64,000 nt of DNA, from NCBI GenBank assembly GCA_963978895.1, contig OZ022238.1:14965154-15029153 (forward strand), given 5' to 3'. Below the pieces are notes generated by a model. The model saw only the letters and a list, made by a program, of their open reading frames with translations, searched no databases and was not told where the DNA came from. The translations under genes were made by a program, and so were the position numbers. Positions 19,901-32,441 of the stretch are shown here, in pieces. This stretch comes from Erpobdella octoculata. Taxonomy: Eukaryota; Annelida; Clitellata; Hirudinida; Erpobdellidae. Every line of letters starts with the position of its first letter. The stretch's first letter is position 1.

Positions 19901-22426
19901 TAACTATAATAACATCAATATATAACTACAATAAATAGCTACCTGTATAACTACAATATCCTCATATCTGTATAGCTTATGTATCTTCACAGCTGTATAA
20001 CTAATATATCCTTATACTTGTATAAGCACAATATAAACAAACTTGTATAATAACATCGCACCTGTAGAATTGACATACAACTACAAAATCACTGTACCTG
20101 TAAATCAACAACAAGAGGCAGTAGGTGATTGAAGAAATGTCCGACAGCTTCAAGATATGGATTGTACGAGGATCTTACTTTCATGTTCGGGTCCGAGAGA
20201 AGCCAGCTAGGAAATAATCGTAAACACTTAAAAAACAAAAGCTTATTGTGAATATCTGACTTCATCGATCTATTTTAAATTGCCTATATGCACTGACTTA
20301 ATCATTTTACTAGACCGGACTGTGTTTGATTAGACTGTGTTTGTTTAAAAGTTTGATTCTAATGCCCAAAAAGATTCTCTTGGCAAGATATTGTATTGAG
20401 AAAAACACAAAGATACATCTTAGTGAGCTGAAATTTAGAAGAAAATGTAAAACCTATTCTTTTCCTTAGCATTTTTCCCGCAACCCAATTTCCATGAACC
20501 ACATTTGATAGAGTAGTACCCAATTCGCATGAAACAAGTTGTGGGTTTTAAAAAAGTAAGAGAGAAAGAGAGAGAGAGAGAAAAAGAGAAATAAGGAAAA
20601 AGGAAAGCAAAAACCCAGCCAATGATAATTATTATTAAATACAATAAATTTATATTAACAGTAATTATTTTATATTGAAACTAGTGGTTTTGCCCGTCTC
20701 AAGGACGGATGTTTTAAAATTACGATGTACTTTGGATACATTTTATAAAAAATAGTCAACAAAAACAAAATGACATTAGATAACCATAAAAAAATTTTGT
20801 ATATATAAGCATATTTAATAAAAATTTTTATTGTGTTTAAATTTTCAATTTCATATAAATTCAAAGGATGTGAAAATTAAAGAGTTCAATAATTAGCTAT
20901 TAAAGAATTTCAGTATACACGACATTTCTTGTGAATTGACGGCCATCGTTGAGAAGTGGTCCTTGCTTCTGAGATTTGTTTAAATTTCATTATATAATAT
21001 TTCTTGATTGCAGCGCCATTTCTTTTTATCTCTAGGACTGAGAGTGTATATAAGTATATAGGTACAATTGCATAATAACTTTTATTACACGCCTGCGTGC
21101 AATAAATTCTTACGTGCACATCGATATCGTCTATACGACTAATTACGTAAGCGTGACAGAATCAGTGAGTGAGTGAGTGAGTGACGTGGGCTACTATAAT
21201 ATAGATTATAGTCATTTGTTGTGAAGTACTTTGATCGATAAAAATGTAATAATAAATACAGTTCAGTCTAGATATATTTTTAAGTTTAGCAAAATGTTTT
21301 TGTCAGAGCAGTTCAAAATAGACTGGTGTATATTGGTCAGCCAAGTCAGAAATTTTGACTGGAACAATAAATCTCTCTCATCTGGATAATAAGACCAATC
21401 CTAAAGTTTAAGATGCTCAGTTTAATTCCAAATAATTTGTGAAAGAGTTTTGGTTCTTTTATATTATCAGCTACAACAACTTCCTGGCAGCGTTGAAAAT
21501 GAACTAAATCGAGGAATTAATTCATAAAATGATAAATTTCACCTCCATCATCACTGCATTCACCCCACCCCACCCCATCTCTATCATCTGAAAAAGTTAA
21601 CATGGTACAGACCTTGGCAAACCTCCAAAATCCCACTCCGAGCATATGTAGGGACCAGGTCTCAGAATGACGTATAAATCGAGATACTGAGCTGTTTTTA
21701 TGAAAGCCCTGAAAAAATACCCATGTTACACAAATCAATACAGCAATGTAAAACTTTATTAGAATAACTCAACCTATAATTAACACCTGACAAACGGTAT
21801 CACTAAATTGAATACTAATTAACTTATCACTTAATTTTTTCTATTTCAATTTCGTTTAATTTACTTATATAAAATGCTTTATTAAAAAAAAATTCAGTGC
21901 AAGAAAGTGTACAAACCTCAGGTCTAACATTCCAGTAAAATTAAATTCTCCTCTGACTTCTTCATGAAGGTTCCATGGCACATAACTAAAAGTACAATTG
22001 AATTCAAGAATTATGTACATAAACATTTCTGAATTAATACATAAAATTGTTTTAAAAATATTTTTTAGCAGTACATCTAATTGCAGTTTCAATCATCTAG
22101 TTTAAATGTGAATACTAAATAAAAATGTTTAAAAACAAAAACAGCTGATTCTTAAATAATTTCTTGATGTTGTCAAGCACAGTAAGGAAGCACATTCGAT
22201 AGTTTGAATTCAACTATTGACCAAAAGACTAACGAGTTAAAAAATAAAATAACCAAAAATCTACACACGTTTCAACGCAGTTCAATCCGCAAAACTTTAA
22301 TTTCCTCAGCCTGTCTTCCCAGTATTCGGGTACGATACGGAAATAATGAACGGCACCGCTTATCAGCTTAATTTTTTCACCTTTTAAAAAGAATTCACCA
22401 TTACTCCCGGACAACGAGCTCGGCAT
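13978..22426 (-). CDS. Beta-galactosidase-1-like protein (GH35)
   Basis: Seventeen exons, 5' to 3': 22426-22269, 21985-21917, 21708-21613, 20206-20098, 19445-19353, 18945-18864, 18189-18031, 17822-17664, 17560-17471, 17216-17182 (tentative), 17045-16968, 16305-16156, 16011-15843, 15223-15139, 14872-14749, 14526-14410 and 14163-13978. They join in frame to about 652 residues, close to vertebrate GLB1L2 (~636). GH35 hallmarks: [27 protein letters not shown] (acid/base Glu near 159) and [11 protein letters not shown] (nucleophile Glu near 236), then C-terminal sandwich motifs such as [11 protein letters not shown]. The family removes terminal beta-galactose, usually in lysosomes or outside the cell. 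From the chosen ATG ([12 protein letters not shown]) no signal peptide is seen, and stops lie in frame just upstream, so a leader on an unseen upstream exon remains possible. Confidence 0.9.
15233..15510. repeat. Degenerate gtcacaatgatgataat tandem repeat
   Basis: About fifteen imperfect copies of a 14-17 bp unit fill much of the galactosidase intron between 15223 and 15843. No coding content. Confidence 0.85.
15518..15672. mobile_element. Small GC-rich foldback element
   Basis: The ends aaagtaccgcacgggccg and cggcccgtgcagtacttt are inverted repeats about 155 bp apart, in an intron that is otherwise AT-rich. The interior has further GGGCCGG motifs and resembles the GC-rich tail of the family 1 Helitron. 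A target duplication is not clear. Confidence 0.55.
16306..16967. other. Galactosidase intron, nothing recognised
   Basis: AT-rich intron without visible repeat structure or exon. Confidence 0.5.
18903..19118 (-). repeat. 43-bp tandem array derived from a galactosidase exon
   Basis: Five head-to-tail copies of a 43-bp unit with starts near 18903, 18946, 18989, 19032 and 19075. The first copy is exactly the first 43 coding bases of the exon 18945-18864 (minus strand), and the other four lie upstream in the intron. On the coding strand each unit begins after an AG, like the true acceptor. The unit is not a multiple of three. Read in the shifted frame, a copy meets TAA soon after its start, so use of an upstream acceptor should give a premature stop. 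Confidence 0.9.
19446..20097. other. Galactosidase intron with a weak tandem repeat
   Basis: From about 19800 to 20080 there is a decayed repeat of tgtataactacaatatcctcatac type, about 25-30 bp per unit. The remainder shows no structure. The segment around 19706-19760 (ccaagtttcagattgattgg) resembles the interior of Helitron-type elements. Confidence 0.5.
20681..21205 (-). mobile_element. Helitron-like element family 3, reverse copy, 525 bp
   Basis: On the minus strand the element starts TCTATATTATAGTAGCC at 21205, with A before it, and ends at 20681 with a GC hairpin (cgtccttgagacggg) and CTAG followed by T. (GAGT)n repeats near 21163-21183 lie just inside the 5' end. It sits in the galactosidase intron between exons ending at 21613 and starting at 20206. 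It is too short to carry Rep/helicase. Confidence 0.75.
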
Positions 22427-23434
22427 TTCTTAATATCAGGTATGCAATATTCCGTCTCAGAGTGCTCTTCAGCCCGCTCACCGCCTCGTCATGCTTCTTC
22501 TGACAGTCATAGGTGCAAGCGAGCTATTTTAGTACGGGCAGAGCACGAAAAACAGCTGAACTTCGATCTTGAGGGACTAACACTAATGCTAAGGGCTCAT
22601 TTTAGCATATAACATTCTTTTATAACTGATACAACTTAAATTAACGTTCTTTCAGGTACCGTGACTCTAAAATTCTAAAATCATTTAAGGCGCGACAGAA
22701 ATAATTAAAAGATGTGGAGCATGTCGATTATTTCTCTCTGGACATTTCCCCAAGACACTTTAGGTCGTTTTTAGGCAGGGCAATCTTACTATTTTACATA
22801 CATATATAGGTAATATGGATATTCTACCCGACGCCCTCTTCTCCGGACCCCCCGGTATTTGTATAGCCTAAAACTATACTATATAGCTGCTTTCAGTCTT
22901 CTGAACCGCTCTAGCAAAGCCATGTTGATTTAATTTGTTACATATTTTAACACTTTTATTAATTTTAACGGTAGGTATCTGTACCTATAATACCTATGAT
23001 TTTTTGTCTGAGATACCATGAACACCAGTAGTCTCTTCTCTGATAACACCATAAAATTTTTAAAAATATTTTGTTTTATTTATTTTCTAACAAATATAAA
23101 TTTATTTAAATACAAACGTTTTGAAACAACTATAATTATCCTGAATCTACAACGAAAAGTAATCTGCCAACTATTAAAAATCACAAAATTTGTGTTTTTG
23201 TTTGTTGTTTTATCTATAAAAATCTAAAATTTCAATTTACTGTAGTAAAAGGCAAGATATGGCAAGATAGAAGTCAAGTAACATCATTTTATCTGCACAG
23301 GTGCGATGCAAATGTTTTTGTTTATTTTTTAATTTAACTTGAGCGGGTTCGCAAATTCGTTTGTTGTTTTACTTTTTTTTTAAATGTTCCAATGTAAACA
23401 TTCAATTCTTGTTTGATGACACTCATTAAAAACC
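22427..23434. promoter_or_regulatory. Divergent intergenic region between galactosidase and USP genes
   Basis: About 1 kb separates two start codons facing away from each other. It probably holds both promoters and 5' leaders. I see no clear TATA box, ordered repeat or transposon end, so only the position supports this call. Confidence 0.45.
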
Positions 23435-26400
23435 ATGTTGGATTATAATAAAAACATTGAACCGCGTAGATCCAACGCGCCCGCCAACAAATCTTTCACC
23501 TTCGACTCGAGGCGTGCCATCTCCCAAAGCACCATTTCTTCCGGATATCACCGCAGCCGCCATCCTGAGTCGTCATCTTCGAGGCGACCCCCATCGTCGC
23601 ATTCGTCCTCGTTACATCGTCGTGCGAGAAGTTTCAGTGCGCCACCAAGAAGAGTGGCTCAGTATATGTACCAATCATCGCAGCAACAGATTCAAGCGCA
23701 AAATTCTACGCCATCCTTACCCAGTCAATCAAAAGTCACTTTTTCCGAAATAAAACAGGTTTCTAAATCTGAGCCCAAACCATCTACTTCAGGCAAGAAC
23801 TTTCTTACATCTCTTGTCAAAAACACAATTATGTCCATCACAAAGTCCTCGCCATCCTTAACTAGACGTAATTCATTTTCTGGGTCTCTAAATTCTGATA
23901 GTGGAAAGCAAGGAGAGAAACAATCCACAAAATCTGAAAACAAAACAGTAAAATCAATTCTTCACATTTCGAAAAACAAAAACTCTCCTGGTGTTGTTGG
24001 CATCACAAATCACGGCAACACGTGTTTTATAAATGCAATCGTCCAATGTCTCAGCAATACCCAGCCTCTTGCAGAGTATCTTATAAGCAATTATGACCGA
24101 TTTGAAAAACCACTGCTTTTGTCTTTTGCCGCCTTACTGAAAAGCTTATGGACCGATAGGTACGAAGCAAAACTTTCACACAGGTTCAGAACTAGGGTTG
24201 GAGTTGCCTTTGAACAGTTCAGCGATGGGTCTCAAAACGACGCCCAAGAGTTTCTGCTCCTCCTACTCGATCGGCTACAACAAGAACTTCCCGAAGATTG
24301 CCAAACAAAGGTTGGAAGTGGTTTCAAATATTTTTCATTTTGACAGCATTATCTTTTTTCAGTTTTTCATTAATTAAGAATGCTATATTTTATCTAGAAG
24401 TAATACTTTTTTTAGAATTCTTTCCGAGTGAATGATGATCCGACAAATAACATAATAAAGTCTCTCTTTGAAGCCAAACTGACTTCTTGTTTGACCTGTT
24501 CGAGATGTCGTAATTGCAGCTTCGCTACCGATACAATACTTACACTTTGCCTTCCGATACAAGTTGGTGTCTCTTTTATAAAAGGTTTTAAGCTGTATAA
24601 TATGTATATTATATATTTAAATAAAAAGCAATGTTTTTTTGTGTGTACTCTCATTATATCCGAATGTTTGATCAATTTGAAAGAAATTTTGCATGGAGGT
24701 AGTCTTCATTGAGGAGAAGGTTTTGAGCATAAAAAAAATCGGTTCATTAATTTACGTTTTATCGTAAAAAACGAAAACAAAACCTCAAAAAAACTCGGGC
24801 AGCGCCGGATAACTTGCTAGTATATAATAAAGTTTAGGCATATAATTTGTTTAACGAAGCAGGTTTGTTGGATCACTTTTAATAATGAGTTTTTTTGTTT
24901 GTATTTACTGTGCTGTCATACAGTTTTGTGAGAATTTAAATTTTTTTAAGACAATTACTGAATTAACTTTAATTCAATTGTATTTGATCTTGTGCATTTA
25001 AACCTGAACATCATTTTTGATAATCTTTTATAATTTCTTCCCACCATTAATCTAGGAACTGGTGGTCATACGCACCATCTACATGTCTCACTCGGAGAGG
25101 AAGTATCGCCTCTTTGCATTTCAAGTCAACTCCTGTGATACAATACGTCAGTTCAAACAGCTGATCTGTCAGAAGGTGGGCGCCTTACCCAAGCAAGTGA
25201 GTTGAATGGTGTTTATTATTTTAAAAATGTAGTTAAATTTATATTCACTGGTGCTTTTTTGTGAATTTTTTATTTTTAAACATTGATTTTATTCTGATTT
25301 AAATTTAACTTTATTTATTTATATAATTAGGCTAATACACATTTTTTTGGCCAGGTATTGAGATTGAATTTGTTAAACTTATTATTGAATAGATTGTTCT
25401 GGTACACATGGACAAACACGGTCATTACAGGCAACTAATTACGGACCACATGACCCTGGCCCATATCATGCCGACAGAGTATCTCTATACTGTTCAACTC
25501 AGAAACAAAAGATCTTCTAGTGACGATGGCCCAATCTCCTCTCTCCAACACCTCCACAAACAGAGAAAACTGGATGGCCAACTTTCTCTCCGAACCAACC
25601 ACCTTTCCAAGTTTCGACAAAACCTAGTCAACGGCAACAATAACAACTCGTTCGACGCCAGCCTCAGAAGTAGTGAGGACGACAATCAATACGACGAACA
25701 GTTCATCAACATTATGGCATATCCTCTTGTTTACAATGGAAAGGATTTTAAAAGGTTTGTTGTTGTCGTTGAATGATATGCGGTCAGACCCGGATTGAGT
25801 TGCCTAGCTAACTGGCGTTCGCTTGGTAAGCCAAAATTTTTCGAAGTAAAAAATTTGATGTAGGATTTACCTGGTCATAAACTTTTTCTTGAAAAAATTT
25901 ACCCCTCCCCCATTATCAACTTTTTTTAAAGGGAAATTCGATATTAGGTTTGCACTCCTGCCAAAATTTCTCTCGCCAGTTAAGCCAAGCGATAGCCAGC
26001 CCGGTCTTGTATTTTATTTTTATTTAAATTATCTTGATTAAAATATTAAACTGTTGACAAATATTAAAATTATTTATATATTTTTTTAATTAAAATATTA
26101 AACTGTTGACAAATATTAAAATTATTTATATATTTTTTTAATTAAAATATTAAACTGCACATTTCGTGTTCAGACTATGACGTTACCAAGAATGTATTTT
26201 TACAGATTATATAGTGTGTTTTTGAAATATTGATATGTGTTCATATTAAACCTTTTTAAATATTGTTGATGCTTTTCTTTAGTTTTGGTTCCCTTGCTGC
26301 AGTATCAGTGTCAAGAGTACTGTCGTATCGTGAACTTCAGAACATTCTGTTCAACAAATTGAAAATCTATTTTGTCTCTATTTTCCACACAATGGTTTGT

Positions 26401-29400
26401 TGATCTGATTTCTTCTTTCAAAGTAGATTTTTTTTTTTCTCAAATAAAATTAATATTGTAACCTATGTACTAACTTCGTGTTTTTCCAGCAGACAAAAAC
26501 ATTGTAAAATACAAAGTTAAGTTATAGCAGCAAATTATTATTCAGCACAGCAACCAACAAATATGAAATACGCAACACATAAATACAAAATCATAGCACC
26601 GTATTGATCTCTGCATTACAATTAATTTGAATAATAACTGTTTATTAAAAATTTTGTCCAGTCCTAGTTTAGTTTGCTATAAGTTCACATCGCATTTGAC
26701 ATATATTTTTTTGGACTGGTTTATTCAAACCGTAAAAATAATGGTCAGTGGTCAAGTTAATAAGAACACATGTGCATAGGTGAGGTGGTCTTGCCGATAA
26801 CTAAGCATCTGCGTCCCGATATCGTTATCTCGAATTCAATCGAGATTTCAAAACGATACGGGAGATCCCGTATCGCCATTGAAACGATACAGCCTGCGGA
26901 AGAAGTCTCGTATCGATATAATTAGCGATACTTAAAATTTCATTCCCGATTAAAATCCCGAAAAATATCGAGATTTTTAACAAATATTTTCCAATAAATA
27001 ACGAAAGTCATACATATTTAATTAACGATTGTCACAACTGTGAATATTTGCAATTGATTCATCAACATTGATTAATTAATCTACCTATTGACAGAAGTTT
27101 ATAACTATTATCATCCCCACTTTAAATTCAGTTTTCCAGACAGCCTGTAGCCCCATTATTTACTATTTTTAGTCTGGGAACCGGCAGCAAAAAAGCCACT
27201 CTCCTCTTAGGCTGCTAGTCGAGCTCTGCATACTACTGATACTACAAGCCCTACAAGGCAATCGTACTCGCTGACATCGATGACTATTATTATTAATGAG
27301 AATAATGAGTAATGTAATAGTAATGATCATTCTATGATTATGTTTTGGTTTAGTCTGTTTCATAAACTTATTTTTTCAAATTTGTTACATAGAATTGGAA
27401 TGATTATTTTAGTGTTTCGATATCCGTAATTGACCGTAATAGTAGCTCATCTAAGATATATCTTTATAATCTCGATGATATTCTTGGTTGTGTGTGAGTA
27501 TGTGTGTGCCACCTGTAGTGTGCACGACAGTGCCGTAGCCCGTATCGTATGCAGCTGGAATTCGAAACTTTCTCAGCTTCTTTCTTGCTATTGCTAACCG
27601 CATTCGCCATCGCCTATAAATAAACATGCTGGGTTTTTTTTCACTTTCTTAATTCTTGCATAGAGGCACTTTCTCGTGTTTGTCATCATTATCATGCCGC
27701 ATCACCGGGGTCAAATCTGGGAGTACTTTGAGGAAGAGACGGTCACGCAGAAAGTCAATGACAAGGATGTAGAAGTAAATCTTGCCAGATGCAAAGACTG
27801 CGGGAAACAGTATCATTTTAATTTAATCTTAGTAATCTAGTAATCTCAATCTCAGTAATCTGCAATCTATTTCTATCTCCATTGGTTTTTCAACTTTCAC
27901 TATTGAATTGCCTAAAAATGTCGTTCTTTTGGTGTGCTAGAAGGTTTTCTACTTTTCAATTACTTGAAAAAATAATTTTAATTTTTTTTTCATCGGCAAG
28001 TAAAATCATTTAATTAAATTGATAAACTACCGCATAATGTTCTAACATTAGGTGCAGGAGGAGGTGTAGATGAGGCGGTGAGAGCTAGAGTGCGTTCTGC
28101 CTGGGCTAAATTCAAAGAGTTATCTCCTATCTTGACCACCCGTGGTGCATCCTTTCATGTGAAAGGAAAGGTGTATAGGGCATGTGTTCAAAGTGTCCTT
28201 GTTTATGGCACTGAAACATGGTCTATGAAGGTGGAGAATCTAAGAAGTTTAGAAAGGGCAGAGCGTATGATGGTTAGATGGATGTGTGGTGTTTCGTTGA
28301 ATGATCGTGCACGTAGTGTGGATTTGTATAGCCTTCTGAATGTTCCTTGTGTGGCTGATGTGGTGAGACGTGGAAGACTAAGGTGGTTTGGACATTTGGA
28401 GCGCAAAAGTGCAGATGATTGGGTTTCGGCAATTAGAGATGTGGATGTTGTAGGAGTGAAAAGTAAAGGTAGAAGTAGGAAGACTTGGTGGGAATGCGTG
28501 AAGAAAGACATGGATGAGCTCGGCCTGAAGCGGCAGTCTGCCCTGGATCGTGACTTGTGGAGGGGCCTGATATGGAAAAACGTCCAACCCTAGCATAGCG
28601 TGGAATAGGGACGTTTCAAAAATAAATGATGATGATGATGATGATAATGCGTACTAAATAAAGTAAATAAATACTTACTATCGGCGGTAGTGTTTTATTT
28701 AGAATCTAAATTTAGAAAAATATATGTACCGAAACTAAACAAATTAAACTTATTTCAAGTTGTAAAAAAAATTAAATTTGGTAAATTTTTATAAATTTTT
28801 TAATATTTATTAATTTTTTTCAATGAATTTCCACTTCAGTCGAGATCCCGATATCGTATCGTATCGATATCGTATCGTTATTGTTTGAGGCGTCTCGTAT
28901 CGTATCGTTTAATTCGAGGCAAATTTCAGAAATCGTATCGTATCGTTCAAAAAAAATAACGGGACGCAGAAGCTTACCGATAACAGGCAGTATGTCTATG
29001 TTCAATTTCTTTTTTAGATGTATGGTGTGTGTCTACATTTGTTTATACAGATCTTGTTTTTGAGTAAGCTAATTGAATAACAAACGATTCTACAGAACGT
29101 GCACTCCATGTTCAGGATTCGTGTCCATGCGTCGGATCATCAAGGCATTGAGAATTACGACAGCACGGATGAAGATGATTATCTGTCTCCGAAGCACGAA
29201 ATGCCTCTACTTAGCCTTATTGTTGATAGGTTGGTTTAAATGTTTACTATTTTGTTATACTTCAGAGGTGTTTTTCTACTTGAATAATGCGTAAAGATAA
29301 TTAGAATTCATATAATTTTTTAATTCTTTAAAGATATTTTTAGAGAGTTATGATTATTTACCAGAGTTCTCTCTCACTTTGTCATAAACGGTCTCGGCAT

Positions 29401-32400
29401 TCCATACTTGAGGGTTTTTGTTGAATTTCGTCAAGAGGCCTTCAAATAGTAGTTTTTCATTTATTCATTTCATTATTTTTATTGTTTGTTTTAAAACAAC
29501 TGTGACTGATTTCTGAATTAATTTTTGTCACCACTCTTTAAAAGTTTCCAATGATTTCATCAAAACGATAATTTAAATCCGCTATTTTTGTCTTAGGTAT
29601 TTGTTAGATTCATGATGTCAACATTGCATATCATTTAGAAACTGTTTTAATTAACATAAATTAAATTTATGTTAGCCATAAATCTTTTAAATTTTCTTTT
29701 GTTCTAATTATAAATATATTTTAATTAAAATAATTTACATTCTCCTTCAGTATTCAAAATGTGAAAGAACAGATGATAATGATAAGAGATCCCAGTTATG
29801 ATGAGCATTATTCTAAAAAGACTGGCTCAACTCTTGCATCGTGCCTTGAGACATTTACTCAAAAAGAACAAGTTTGTCATCAATTTTTTTTTAAAATTAT
29901 ATCTTAAAAGTTTACATTTATTAGTTCATTAACTGAACCTCGGGAAATATTTGACAGTAGGATTTTTAGTGAGCCGGATGTGCAAAATTATCGTAAATTT
30001 TAATTCATTTTTTTTGTTCAGCTCGGCAGCGACAATTTTTGGAAATGCTCCAGGTGTCAAAGTCGGCAATCCGATACAACGAAATCGCTTTCATTCTCCT
30101 CTATGCCTGAAGTTCTCATAGTTCACTTGAAAAGATTTAAACAGGTATCTAATTAATATGCTCTTAAAAAACTTTTAAATTGAAAATTGAAACTTTTCTC
30201 GACTATCCTTTTGTATTTTTCTATGAAATGGCAAAATTGTATGCTTTCTTTTTTATTAAAATTTCAGAAGCATTCTCCTTTAAGAGTAAATCTATATAAA
30301 CATGGTGCATTTTCATTAACTTCTGCCAACTATTCATTTTTGCTTTTTTTGCAGATTGGTGACGAAAGAATTAAACTCGAGACTTACGTAGATTTTCCGC
30401 TAAACGACCTCGAGTTGTCACGGTTCACTCGATCATCTTCCGACCAGTCCTTGCATCCGGTTGCATCAAACAACACCACCAACAGAGCGAATCGTTCATG
30501 GTCAGATGTCTTGCAGTCCTTACCCAGCAAGATTGGAGACAAGAACTCCAAACTTCAAGCTTCTCAAAACGAAGATTACACTTACGATCTTTTTGCCATC
30601 TGCAACCATCATGGAGATCTTCAGAGTGGTCACTACACTGGTAAATTGCTTCACATTTAATATCAATATTTATAAGCTTTTTAGAAATAGCGTTAGCAGC
30701 ATTTGTAAAAATCAGTTTATAAAGAGTGCTTTTCTCAACCAATAATAATTTTCAGTTGAATAACTCAATTATGATAATTAAATAAATAAAGTCATCTATT
30801 TTACTCGCATTGTATGCTTAGTCAGTTCCTTTAAAGAAGGAGAGAATAAAGACCACTCCGATCAAATAATGATTTGTGAACAAATACCATGTATATTGTA
30901 TAGCAAACTGTAAACTATTTGAAAAAATGTTTATATCCAGTCCTGTATATCAATCTAACTGGTATGGTATACTAATAATTATTTTGAATCTATTGACTTA
31001 AATTAATTTGTTTTTTAACCAGCATTTTGTCAAAATTCGATCACAAAAAAGTGGTACAAGTACGACGATGAAAAAGTTGGAGAAATTCCATCAACAGACG
31101 TTGTGACAAACTCCGCCTACATGCTTTTCTACTGGAGGCGAGGGAACAGAAGCCACTCCCCATTCTCCCTGAATAATTTCATCAACGAGCAGCGTGCAAC
31201 CAATGGTAACTCATCTGCCAGCAAGTCAAACAATGGTAGCTAATCCGATAAGAGATTTCATTGCAATTAATTCTGCTTATAAAATATGTTATTTTTAAAT
31301 CTTAGTTAAGTAGTGAGGTGAATCAGGAAAATAAGCCATTTTTCATATCTACTTATTTAATCTCCCGACCTCACTAACTCAATTAATCACTCACCCGCTA
31401 ATGCTCAAATGACTTAACAAGCATCAAATGCACAAGCAGATACACGTAAATAAACAAGTAATCTAACAATGGCATATATATTTCGTTATTTGTTATTTAC
31501 GTTGCCTAAAAATTTCTAATTTCTATTCAATTCGTTTGGCTGTATTATTCAAAATATAAATTTTCTTTTTTCTCAATAATCAAATTTATTTGAGACAAAA
31601 CACATGTCTTAGTAGACTAATGCAACAATTCGTGAATTTTGTTGTCATCAAAACATAGTAAATTATAATGTTTATGTTTGATTTAGGGTGCAAAAGCTAC
31701 GACAGCAGTCATAGTTTGTCAGCTGACAGCTTGGCTGGCTCAACACTCGGCAGTGCTTCAGTGGAAGCTCTCAACCAATTGCCAGTGAATGTTCAGACAG
31801 CGCAGTTGAAAAATGACCCTATATTATCCACACAATCATCAGACAACATCAACAGCCAGCCACTTAAATCCATCCTGAAGTCATCCCAGACCATTGCTAT
31901 CTCTGCTCCAGCTCTCACACAGAAGCAGAAGTCTCCACCAGCTGTTCATGTCACCATAAATGAATGTGTTGCTACTGTAGATGATGATGGAGTGTCTACT
32001 GAACAGGTCATGGAAAACAAAAAAGATCAGAAATCAACAGCCACCCAGCCTAGAAAATTTAAACAGACGGTTTTAAAACTTCAATCAGAGGATCAACCTT
32101 CTAGGCTTGTTACAACACTCCAGAGTAAAAATGTCTTCGGTAATGCTATTCGAGCAGATGTTCAATCGACAAAGTTGCCGAATCAACCGAGAGAGAAAAA
32201 ACCACTGATCCAGCAGGAGGTGCAAAAAATGTTCATAGAAAATCACGTAAAGAACTATTCATCCGCTGTGGCGACACCAAAAAAATCTGCAAATCTTGTT
32301 TTTGAAAAAGTGCCTGTCAATGGCAGGCCTTGTCTTTCTTCTTCTGCCAGCCTGCAAACTTCTGTACAACCAGATACTTCCAGAGGTAGAAATCTTCCGA

Positions 32401-32441
32401 GGATGAGGTTCGATGGGTTCAAGCAGGAGTCAACCGTTTGA
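23435..32441 (+). CDS. USP31/USP43-like ubiquitin carboxyl-terminal hydrolase
   Basis: Eleven exons join in frame to 1079 residues: 23435-24310, 24416-24562, 25056-25196, 25393-25754, 26283-26394, 29096-29229, 29751-29871, 30022-30144, 30355-30640, 31023-31205 and 31687-32441. The peptidase C19 Cys box is GVVGITNHGNTCFINAIVQC with Cys197, and the His box is HGDLQSGHYT with His765. The zinc-ribbon cysteines are CLTCSRCRNC (317-326) and KCSRCQ (640-643). PEVLIVHLKRFKQ and SAYMLFYWRR are also typical. An Arg/Ser-rich N-terminus of about 180 residues precedes the catalytic domain, and a Ser/Lys-rich tail of about 250 follows it. The family removes ubiquitin from proteins. The split domain and tail resemble USP31 and USP43 best. 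The start ATG is the first in a long open first exon. Confidence 0.88.
24563..24820 (+). mobile_element. Helitron-like 3' terminus in USP intron
   Basis: A GC hairpin (ctcgggcagcgccgg) followed by aacttgctag and T at 24821 matches Helitron 3' ends seen elsewhere in the window. The 5' end was not found, so the left border is only the intron start and the copy may be truncated. Confidence 0.45.
26031..26157. repeat. About 61-bp direct repeat in USP intron
   Basis: Two almost identical copies of an AT-rich unit beginning attaaaatattaaactgttg, plus a partial third. No coding content. Confidence 0.8.
27694..27840 (+). pseudogene. BED zinc-finger start of a hAT transposase
   Basis: A 48-residue frame begins MPHHRGQIWEYFEEE and contains RCKDCGKQYH, the C-x2-C half of a BED finger, then stops. 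BED fingers sit at the N-terminus of many hAT transposases and bind DNA. The histidine half and all catalytic parts are missing. The copy at 54307 is cut even earlier. Confidence 0.6.
28078..28650 (+). mobile_element. Non-LTR retrotransposon fragment (3' end of pol)
   Basis: An open frame at 28078-28593 codes 171 residues typical of the region after the LINE reverse-transcriptase domain. It has VKGKVYRACVQSVLVYGTETW, then RAERMMVRWMCGV, RRGRLRWFGHLERK and TWWECVKKDMDELGL. A (GAT)n tail follows at about 28627-28645. The 5' part is missing, so this is a 5'-truncated insertion inside the hAT element. The clade (RTE, CR1 or other) cannot be fixed from this part. Confidence 0.85.

Larger units (their letters stand above)
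26802..28976 (+). mobile_element. hAT-type transposon with BED-finger remnant, in USP intron
   Basis: Terminal repeats TAAGCATCTGCGTCCCG and (reverse complement) TAAGCTTCTGCGTCCCG are flanked by an exact 8-bp duplication CCGATAAC (26794-26801 and 28977-28984). Near both ends there are runs of the 5-bp unit ATCGT with its complement. It carries a short BED-type zinc-finger frame and a LINE fragment that is absent from the related copies at 53102-55755. Confidence 0.9.
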
